Shown here: piece by piece, positions 55,141-64,000 of the stretch
Numbering within the stretch: position 1 is the stretch's first letter
Layout: each line of letters opens with the position of its first letter
Source: Sambucus nigra
Lineage: Eukaryota; Streptophyta; Magnoliopsida; Dipsacales; Adoxaceae
DNA: 64,000 bases
Direction: 5' to 3'
Assembly (NCBI GenBank): GCA_949130495.1
Contig: CASBWL010000422.1
Coordinates: 124,001-188,000, forward strand
Notes under the pieces: generated by a model
What the model saw: the letters and a program-made list of their open reading frames with translations, nothing else
Told to the model about the DNA's origin: nothing
The model's database searches: none
Translations under genes and position numbers: made by a program

Positions 55141-58029
55141 GTTCATATGAATATCTCTCCATTTTAACGTATTAATTTCTTTAGTGTGCAGTACATAGGC
55201 TAATGACCATGGTGGATGGTAAACTATGTGATGGTTGAAATGTTAAGGATAGGGTATAACTATTAATGCAACTTTGTGACCACATAGTTGTAATAAATAC
55301 ATATTGTGACCACTTTCTTTCAATTAAATACATATTGTGACTACATAGTTGTAATAAATATTAACATTTTCAGTTGCTATAAATGGGGAGATTCCCACTA
55401 AGCCTGTTCATGTCCCACCTCAAAATCGTAACAGATCACCTTCAACAAAGGATGCAACTCCACCATGACCATGTACTGCCATTTGTGTTGATAGGGTAGG
55501 CTATAACCGAGAAAAAATAGGACCTGACAATTATTAAATATTATATTTTCCCTCAAATAAGTTTTTTGTTCATGTACTCTTATTTTGTTGATTTGGGTAT
55601 GATTTCACCAAGTCCTTAGCCGCCAATTTGATTTTATTGTTTCGTTGACATCAACATTGGTAAAACAGGCTAATGCATGGTCCATAGTCAGTTATGTCTT
55701 TAGTGACACGTATGTACATACAATTGTTTTTCATAGTTAAGATCAAAATTAGTAAAGGAATCCTTATGTAACATGTTGAAGTTTACGAGGCATTAATAGG
55801 ATTCGAAGTTTATAAGTTTGAGTTGGTTTTGTATACATATAAGTTTTATATGACTATTTATAGTTTTTAGGAAATATTTAATTTTAATTTTGTAGTTTGT
55901 ACTAAAAACTTTATTGTTTTATATTCTCTTTATTTATGAAATTTGACGGGAAGTATTGATAGGGTCATTGAGGACTGTTAATTGAAGGTATCTTTAACTA
56001 AGAAAATGAAAGTAATCTTTGACCAAAATAGAAGGCATGCCAATTAATCTGCATTTTCGTCGCTGTTATGAAAGTGTCCATTATATGTATGCATAGTTGA
56101 TTACATTTTTATTCATTTATAAATAATATGTCATTTTGTTAATGATTGCAACAAAAATGATTACAAACCCAAAGAATTATGAAAACTACATATATTGTCA
56201 AAATTGTCGAATACAAATTATATAACAATTGTACTGACATTGAATTGAATTGCAAGACGCCAAACACATTATATGAACATAAAGAATTATAAGTTTATAA
56301 CCTGCTTCACACAGCTAAGGCAACAACTCTTTCTCCTCCTGTATGTATCCAAGAAAAATCATCATCATTACATTATTCATCTCCAACATGGCAACATCCC
56401 TAGATGACTATTATAAGATGGGAACTTTTTATAATATCATACATTATTATTGTAAAACATCTTCCTCATGGTTTCCTTCCTGTTTTGCTGAATGGTCCAA
56501 AAGTGTAATGGTAGTATCCCAATTTGTAGCACACTCAATATTTAGTGATGGCTACTATATGGGTATGACATGTTATGTAACGAAGCATACGTGTATGGTT
56601 AAACAAGTTCCTGGGCAGATAATATTATCACTGTGCCATTGGTAAGGACTTATTTTTTTTGTGATGAATATATGCTTTTTGTATAGTTTAAATGTACTAT
56701 CTTTTTTGTATAGTTTAAATGTACATATGGTTTAATCATCTCACTAATTACAATACACAATGTGTTATTCTTTTACAAATATGTACATGTTTCGAAATAT
56801 ATTGCAGATTGAACCAAATGGCCATTGGGATGTGTATTATGTTACCTCGAATTGACCACTAGAAAACATATTTTTCAATTAGTGAAGGTGCATAATAATT
56901 TAGTAGAACCCGACAGGTATTTTGTTTTGCATTCAATTTTGAGTCATTTTTAAATTTTTATATAGCGTTGATGTTCGTTACATTAGCTTTTGGATTTGTT
57001 TTGCCATTTTTTTATTTCATTTTACAGGCATCAACATTTGGATGTGGTGTTCATTGTCCATATTTACTGAAGGTACTTCTTTTTTACATAGATTTTACAT
57101 TATATACTTTCACGAGGTCTGAAGTATGGAAATTACGTCTCCTCAAATACAATTTCAATTGTAATAATTTGGAATTTTCTCTTTTATTTTAATAATTTAG
57201 AATTTTCCCTTATAGTATAATAATTTGGATTAAACAACAATGTAAATTAAATTATTTAGATCCGTAACTCCGGAATTAAGGTTTCATCACAACTTTATTC
57301 AAATAAGTCATAAATACCCCCTGATGATGTAACTCCTAATTATTGTTGTTTCAGTTAAAAAGATATTGTTAGTTTGTTCATTATGAAGCCTTTTTGCACA
57401 CGTCATTGTTTAGCTGACAAACTTGGTATTGGGTGCACTTTTTGTAGGTTGATCATTGTGAATCTCATCGAACCCTATTACTTTGTAATGGGCGAAGAAT
57501 GAAACGAGGGTGACATCGATGAGTAATGTTAATCATGGCATTGAATGTGTTCACCTTCGAGATATGGCATGATGTACAAGTAGTCGGTGGTGTACGCAAC
57601 TTTATGATTTATTATAGACAATCTAACTTAAGGGACAACACAATGCAATGTATAATTTATTTCTTTCATTCAATATTTTTGTTTACTTTCCCTTAAATGA
57701 TTCGTAGGTTTAGTTTCTGTTAATTCTTAATATTGTTTATTTATTTTTAAATGTATTGGTTCTATTTCCACTAATTGAGATAAATCGATGATGTTGTTTA
57801 TATGAGGTCCAAGACGGACTATTAGTATTGTTCTTGGAGTATTTTTTTTTAAAAATAGGGTGGATGATCCTATAAACAACGAGAACTTTGCCCAAATTTT
57901 CTAAATTCTTTACATTTATCTGTGAAGTAAAAAAAACTTTTTCCTTAAATTTTACACGATTTAATTCTATGGAAAATTTTCTCCATGCATTCAGGCACAG
58001 GCATTCCACTAGTACGTGTATATATATAT
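55141..58029. other. AT-rich region, no gene recognised
   Basis: Short frames at 56343-56645 and 56968-57192 have no similarity I recognise. Near 57028 a segment with intron-like borders reads ASTFGCGVHCPYLLK, and near 56808 one reads IEPNGHWDVYYVTSN; they may be decayed exons but cannot be assigned. Confidence 0.3.
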
Positions 58030-58576
58030 GTGGCTCCTTATGGTGCAAACCTCGGTGTATATCATTTTTTTTAAAATAGTAAAAAAATGAATTTTTAGAT
58101 GAAACTTCATGAATATGATCTCCACGGTGAGAAGATCATCTCTAATTTTTTTATTCAAAAAATTCAATAAAAATCCTGTTGAGATGAGGTGATATGTAAA
58201 AAAAGATATAACAATGCATTTTCGACCATTGAAATTTTGGGTCTACCCCAGCCACTTGGTTAATTCAATTTTTGGTGAAACTTCATGAATATGATCTTCT
58301 CACTGTCGAGATCATATCCTTGAAGTTTCATCAAAAAATTAAATCAAAAAGTAGGTGAGATGATTGCTAAAATTTTAATGCTCGAAAATGCATATTTATA
58401 CCATTTTTTACACATCACTCCATCTCAACAATTTTTTTATTGAATTTTTTGATTAAAAAAAATGGAGATGATCTTCTCACATGGAAATCACATCCATTAA
58501 ATTTTATCAAAAAATTCAGATTTTATTATTTAAAAAAAATGATATATATAGGTTCTGCACCATAAGAAGTTCTTAC

Positions 58577-58577
<1 letters not shown>
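58030..58577. mobile_element. foldback MITE (about 550 bp)
   Basis: The left arm (CTTATGGTGC, ATCATTTTTTTTAAA, TGAGAAGATCATCTC, AATGCATTTTCGA) reappears inverted in the right arm up to GCACCATAAGAAGTTCTTAC. Arms are about 200-240 bp and imperfect; a further inner palindrome (TGAAACTTCATGAATATGAT) lies between them. No coding sequence. Target duplication not resolved because both borders are in simple repeats. Confidence 0.8.

Positions 58578-58580
<3 letters not shown>

Positions 58581-58612
<32 letters not shown>
58581..58612. repeat. (GA)n microsatellite
   Basis: About 15 GA units next to the right border of the foldback element. Confidence 0.95.
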
Positions 58613-58614
<2 letters not shown>

Positions 58615-58773
58615 AAGAGGAATGGAGCCCATTAACCAAACGCCCCCCTTCCCCCAATTAACCAATCATCCCAACCAATGAAATTCTTTGTAAACGCGTA
58701 ACAGATATTAAGACAAATCTTCAACTTCCACCTTGAAAGAGAAGCACCAAGCCTTCACTCTCAAAATTCCTTT

Positions 58774-59087
58774 ATGGAGATCTCGACTATTCGCTCTCCA
58801 TCTCCTTCGACCTTCTGTTGCATCTACACACTGAATACATACATTAAAATGGAAGGTTCAAAGGTTTATTCCACACATTTATATTTGAAAACTTCATCCT
58901 TCACATTTTGCACTCTTCCTCAGGTATTTTGAATCCCTATTATATTCTCCTACGACCGAATTTTTAAAAACAAATTTCAACATATACTCTTTCATTTGAT
59001 TTGTAGTAAGAACTTATTAACTAATGTATTTTTTGCAGAGTTTTTCTTTGGCACATCACTCTGGTTTTCAATCAATCTTCATCGATA
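58774..59087 (+). CDS. possible 5' exons of a small nuclear gene, unidentified
   Basis: A CT-rich leader-like sequence precedes an ATG at 58774. Exon 1 (58774-58923, 50 codons) would end CCTCAG|GTATTT, and exon 2 (59039-59087) would begin after TTTTTTGCAG and end CGATA|GTAAGT. The joined peptide starts MEISTIRSPSPSTFCCIYTL and continues with many Ser/Thr and few acidic residues, the composition of an organelle transit peptide. A later acceptor TGTGCAG at 60557 could open a third segment (frames ALVILNLVPIAKLRGATK or a short tail), but I cannot confirm the phase. No known family was recognised. It may be a truncated gene or chance. Confidence 0.3.
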
Positions 59088-59894
59088 GTAAGTCACCGAT
59101 CATTCCCCTCCCATCATGTGAAATTGTGTCATTATTTTTTGCATTCTATGTGTTTGATATTGTTACTCTCTGAATGATATATCTAAATTCTATGATAAAC
59201 ATAATACAAATGGAAATATTGTTAAGGCCATGTGTGTAATATGTATGAAAAGTCATAAAATGTACTCATAAAGGACCAATCGTTCATGCATTATATAGTT
59301 TGCAAGTCTTCTTAAGATAGGGAAAAAAGACTGTAAAGTTTTTACCTTTGGATGTAAGCCTCATTGGCATTTTCTGTTGCAATTATGAAGATAATATGTG
59401 CTTCAAATCTAGTGCCATTATTTCTATCCAAGATCAATCTTCCAATGCTTGACTTGCGTGCTTTCTTAGATTCTTTGTGGATCTGTTCTGAAATTTTGAT
59501 GAATGGACGAAATAGGGTTCGGGTAGATTAGTAGTAATGCAACTTTTTGTTCCAGAAATGAAATAAATGGGTAAAAAAATTCATGGCCCCGAAAATAGCA
59601 TTAGTAAGAATTATTTATATATCTTATTAATGTAGTAACATTATCCAAATTCTTAGAGAACCAAATAAGCCTACCTTCAACTGTAAGAGGGAAAAAAGTT
59701 ATTAATGCCAACATATTTTTGTTGATAATTGAATCATAAGATGCTCATTTTTCTCTATAGTGAATAATTTAGAACTTATAAATAAACTTATGTTTACAAA
59801 ATGATGGCAGCAGTGAAAAATGAGAGATGGATTTTTAAAATATGTTGTTTAGAGTTGACGAACATAACATATGTATATATATGTATGTATTTAT

Positions 59895-60080
59895 GTATGT
59901 ATGTATAATTTAGTATAAAATGCAACTAAATGGATAAATGGAATTGTAATGGAACTATATTAATGAACTCATATGTAGCTCATATTTTCTTTAATGTTGT
60001 TATATATATGTACAATTTGGTGTAAAATGCAACTAAATGGATTAATGGATTTGTAATGGAACTAAATTAATGGATTCGTA
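59895..60080. repeat. tandem duplication of about 100 bp
   Basis: TAAAATGCAACTAAATGGAT followed by AATGGAATTGTAATGGAACT occurs at about 59915 and 60022 with minor changes. Confidence 0.85.
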
Positions 60081-60127
60081 AAATGCATTATACAAATCTA
60101 TTGCAATTCAAGTTATTGATGCATTTC

Positions 60128-60450
60128 TAAAGTACGTGTACTACTCCATTATAGGTAATTTCAATGTTAATAGTATGCTACCTACTTTCATTTTGACGTT
60201 GGTAGTAACTAGCTTTTCAGTATTAAACTTCTCAGATTTTTTTTTCTATACATTAATAAAATATATTACGAAGCGATTACTCACGCCCATTCTTAATAAA
60301 ATGTGTTGTTATAACAACAAGTATATTTCCTAAAGTACGTGTATTACTACATTCTAGATAATTGAATTTTTAATAGTATGCTACCCACTTTCATTTTGAT
60401 GTTGGTCATTAGTAACGAACTATTCACTATCAAACTTAAAAGATTTTAAG
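60128..60450. repeat. tandem duplication of about 200 bp
   Basis: TAAAGTACGTGTACTACTCC ... TAGTATGCTACCTACTTTCA recurs at 60333 to about 60400 with substitutions. Confidence 0.85.
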
Positions 60451-62934
60451 TACGATAGAAAATAAGACAGAAAACAAATACTCTTCCCAATTTAGAACAG
60501 TATCAGTTCCGATTTTATATCCTTATATTTTTGCATCAATTATTTCCTATGTGCAGGCATTAGTCATTTTGAATTTGGTCCCTATTGCTAAGCTTCGGGG
60601 AGCAACCAAGATAAAGTAATAATTTAACTATATATATAATAAGAATGTTGCGTCTGTGCCAATCTATCCAATTTATCTTTTTTTCGCTATTCGTAAATAT
60701 TTTCGTTCTACCACCATATTCATTATAAAAAAACTATTTAATATTTACGCATCTTCATAAATACAAATCGTCTGTCTAATTCGCATTGAACAAAAAATAA
60801 TTCAAAAAGTACAAGTGTTCTTTATCACTTTAATCGACAATTATTAATAAACGTATATAACATAGTAACTATGAAATAATAAAATATAACATATATCATC
60901 CAAATTGTAATAATATATTCATAACATGTTGAACAGATGTTGGTTCATTCGAAATTCTTGGTTTAAGTACTAATTTCATTCAATCCTTATTCGCTTCACC
61001 TAGCGATAAAAAAAGAAGATAGAAAAACATCATGAATTTTTTTGGGGGAAGGAATGCTGAGTTCATGCCAGAAAATGCTCAACGACCTTAGAGGGAACAA
61101 AATTGAAAAGCTAAATGGGCCAAACTATGCATAAAAACTCAGCTCTATGAATATCACATAAAATTTTTATGTCCAAATGAGTGTGAGAATAGGCAATCCC
61201 TATAACTTTCCAATAACATGACTGGAAAAAAACAATAATGGAATTAATGAGATGACCAATCTGACCTTACCATCCTTGACTTTGTAGTTATCAATAAGAT
61301 AACTTTAAATTGTACTACGACTCTATATATGAAATTAGATCATTGAAAGGAAAAAAATGACTAATGCAATCAACTGATTGAAATAAATAGTTACCTCCTT
61401 AATATAACTTCTACACAGATCTCAATTGGTTATTTCTATTATCTTGACTTAATGTTGAATTAAGGTATGGGGAGGTTTAAACAGGCACTTCTAACCTTCA
61501 ACTGGAGTGTATTAAAACCTTTCCTTCAAATGGAATATATCTTCAAAACAGAAGGGCATCAAAAAACAAAGGATTTATTGAAAACAACATGTTGCCAAGT
61601 AACACCCACTTTTTGTGGAAATAAATAGTTTAACATGTTACTAGAAGCACATTCTTAAACCCCTGCTATTCAGTTGCCACATACGTAATATGCTTTTTTA
61701 CCCTTTCATTTTATTGAACAAGCGTGTTTGTTAGGACAATATCTCATTGAAATCACTAGGCTGCTAATTTAACAGATTTTTTTAATACTATTTTTGAATT
61801 TTAGAATTGATTTATAATAGGACTCTTGTTTTTAGGAAAATATCTGACTGCAGAATATTTTTGTCCTTTGTCTTAGGATGGATTGAGAGAAGTTTATCAG
61901 TTGGAATTCTTTCTTGATTGTCATATATGCCATGCCATGGAGTGGGTATAATCTTTATAATTTATCCTAATATATTGTTTACAGAACTTTCAACATGACA
62001 AAAAGATGGTCCAAACTTTCATACACTGCAATTTTCTGTTGGCATATAAAGTGATATTGGTGCTACCAGTTGTTGTGTAGCTCTAGATGCAATTACACAG
62101 GTCTCTATGCCATAAAACTTATTCATAAAGGCGTGTTGAATAATTTTTTTGAATTTTGGTGTTTTCATTTCTCGAGTATTAGTTGATTAGAACACTATCT
62201 TATTGTTTTAACATTGTCTCCATATTAATTTCGTCCATTAACATAGACTGCCCTCAATCGAAAGGTTGTGTAGCCTATTGCCAATCACCTCACAATGCAA
62301 ATATGATTTTATATCCTTTGCCAATCTCATCCTTTTTCAAGTCTATATATATGTATTACCAATATATTTATATTTAAATACACACATACACTCACACCTG
62401 ATCAATAATGGGCATTATATCGATTGCCTTACCTCGAAGAAAACATTGAACTGTTTTCCCATTCTGGTATATAACAGTATTTCGTCAATATTACTTCTAC
62501 TTTTTTAGATTTCTATATCTATAAATTTCCATCTTCAATTTGTTACGTGTTAAATCCCTATTCAAAGACAAGAATTGAAAAGATTATAGGCTGTTATAAA
62601 AGTAACTAATTCATTTTTAATTTATTGAAAAATACATATCCTTTTAATTTATTTTCGTTTTTAAGTTCAGATTTTGACAAACTAATTTTGGTATAACTTT
62701 TTAAATCATATTAACACATTATTTTGTAATTTTTTGTGTCCTCACATCATTACTAATTTCATACAAATCACGAATTTGTATGTTGCTTTGACACTCGAAG
62801 TATTATTAAAAAGTAGAAATAAAATAATTTTAGAGTGTTGTTTTATGTTTTTCACACGTTTACTAATAGCGATATACACAAAATGGTATTAACTTGGTGC
62901 TTATGAATTTATTTTATACATTCTTACCTTTTTT

Positions 62935-63115
62935 TTAAATTCAATACTCGCTTAATTTAACATTGCATTAAATAAATTAAGTGTTTTTTTTTACAAATAC
63001 CTACAATTACATCCTTTGAGAACTTTTGTAGTTCAATACTCGCTTAGTTTAACGTTCCATTCATTAAATTAAGTGATTCTTTACAAATAATTTCAATTCC
63101 ATTCTTCTAGACCTT
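62935..63115. repeat. tandem duplication of about 90 bp
   Basis: TTCAATACTCGCTTAATTTA and TTACAAATACCTACAATTAC of the first unit recur as TTCAATACTCGCTTAGTTTA and TTACAAATAATTTCAATTCC in the second. Confidence 0.85.
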
Positions 63116-63199
63116 TGTATAAATTACTATGATTCTCATTAAATCTAGTTTTCAAAATCTCAAATGTATTTCACGGTTTTACATAAAGAAGATTAGAAA

Positions 63200-63577
63200 A
63201 TGACTATGAATGAACGTGAAATGCCTTTGAAGTCAAACATAATCTACACTCGCAAAGATGTAATTGATGTTATTAATCCGTCTCCTAGAGCATCACATTT
63301 CATAAAAGGACAACGTGATAGAGAATATGAATATTTTGTTCAATACTCAAGGAGCAAATCAAATAAGGCTACATTTGAGAAGCTAAATGATATACACAGA
63401 TGCATTTCGAATGTGCTTGTATTTAAGACTTTTGACAACGATGGAAAAATCATCCCCATGACCACCAGTGATATCTTTAATCAAGATATTCATTCTTCAT
63501 TTCCGATTATCATAATTGATGGAACGTATGAAGAAAATTCAAGCCACTCCTATGTTGACTACGTCATTGTTGATTGA
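63200..63577 (+). CDS. ORF of 125 aa, unknown
   Basis: This frame begins MTMNEREMPLKSNIIYTRKD and ends SHSYVDYVIVD. It is hydrophilic, without signal peptide, membrane segment or zinc motif, and its composition looks protein-like in an otherwise AT-rich area. I do not recognise the family. About 120 bp downstream (63625-63700) a diverged copy of the last 30 codons follows (TTGATGGAACCTTTGAAGG, CACTATGTCGG), so the 3' part was duplicated in tandem. It may be an exon of a larger gene or a transposon remnant. Confidence 0.35.
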   Translation: MTMNEREMPLKSNIIYTRKDVIDVINPSPRASHFIKGQRDREYEYFVQYSRSKSNKATFEKLNDIHRCISNVLVFKTFDNDGKIIPMTTSDIFNQDIHSSFPIIIIDGTYEENSSHSYVDYVIVD

Positions 63578-64000
63578 CATTGATATTTTGTTTTGTCTAA
63601 GAAATCCGTTCGTCGCTCCCACTTTTCGTAATTGATGGAACCTTTGAAGGAAATACAATTAGCTCCTATGTTCACTATGTCGGTTTTTATTGAACTTGAT
63701 ATTTTTTCGTCTCATTCCCCCTTACCTTGTTGTTTTTCCTATGTTTTGAATATGTAATAAGTACATTTGCACATGGTCAACATTTAATACAATTTTAAAT
63801 TCCAACTTATTTCTCTATATTTGATTTACATTTACATAATAATGTTTTCACTTTTGGTATTGCCCATGCTTCGCACTTAACATTATGGTCTATTTGACAA
63901 CAAAAAATTATTTGAAATAATTTCATTTACAAAAATTATATTCAATATCCAAAATATACTAACAAAACTAGTTACAAATTACATTTACAAATAAATTAAA
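63578..64000. other. AT-rich end of window
   Basis: After the duplicated ORF tail the sequence is AT-rich. ATTGCCCATGCTTCGCACTTAA near 63859 vaguely recalls hairpin ends seen in plant TEs, but nothing firm can be said. Confidence 0.3.

Larger units (their letters stand above)
59088..62840. other. AT-rich region, no gene recognised
   Basis: No coding domain seen. Local tandem duplications are listed separately. Confidence 0.35.

Overview
The window is plant nuclear DNA: a dense nest of transposable elements with no complete, recognisable host gene. The evidence is the TE types (CACTA/En-Spm with 3-bp target duplications, LTR retroelements primed by tRNA-iMet or tRNA-Asp, a hAT element with an 8-bp duplication, foldback MITEs), introns with GT/AG borders, and fragments of plant genes (PEP carboxylase, leucine-rich-repeat receptor). 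An angiosperm is certain in practice; a eudicot is likely but I cannot prove it. I use the working names R1-R4 for LTR elements and C1-C3 for CACTA elements.

1-28693 is one LTR retroelement (R1, + strand) whose 5' LTR enters from the left and is broken by two CACTA insertions. C1 (919-11535, duplication AGT) is 10.6 kb, has no transposase that I can see, and carries a PEP carboxylase exon, an LRR fragment, a LINE fragment, two related tandem-repeat arrays and a small MITE. C2 (13205-23176, duplication TAG) carries a decayed TNP2 transposase on the minus strand. C3 (13571-17323, duplication AAA) is a short, inverted member of the same family inserted into C2; it keeps an apparently intact four-exon TNPA-like gene (about 431 aa). 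R1 then continues with PBS, a short degenerate internal region, PPT and a complete 3.6-kb 3' LTR.

28694-42465 holds an old Ty1-copia polyprotein remnant (minus strand) split by R2 (30655-41988, minus), which has 2.4-kb LTRs around only 583 bp. R3 (34030-39975, +, tRNA-Asp PBS, one 212-aa ORF of unknown function) sits inside one R2 LTR.

42466-49065 is AT-rich sequence with a 983-bp non-autonomous hAT element. R4 (49070-54009, +) is a very young LTR element with 1104-bp LTRs, a perfect 5-bp duplication, a repeated PBS and one coiled-coil/zinc-knuckle ORF; it lies inside a minisatellite. 54015-64000 is AT-rich, with a foldback element, local duplications, a possible small gene 5' end near 58.8 kb and an unidentified 125-aa ORF near 63.2 kb.

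The recurring theme is non-autonomy. No element has an intact reverse transcriptase, integrase or TNP2, so all must have moved with enzymes supplied from elsewhere. The only apparently intact TE-family regulatory/transposase gene is the C3 TNPA-like gene. I did not find a convincing new biological system. The most interesting items are the inverted C2/C3 pair with complementary gene content, the LTR sequence module shared by R3 and R4, the palindromic motif clusters present in all four LTR elements, and the multiplied PBS of R4.
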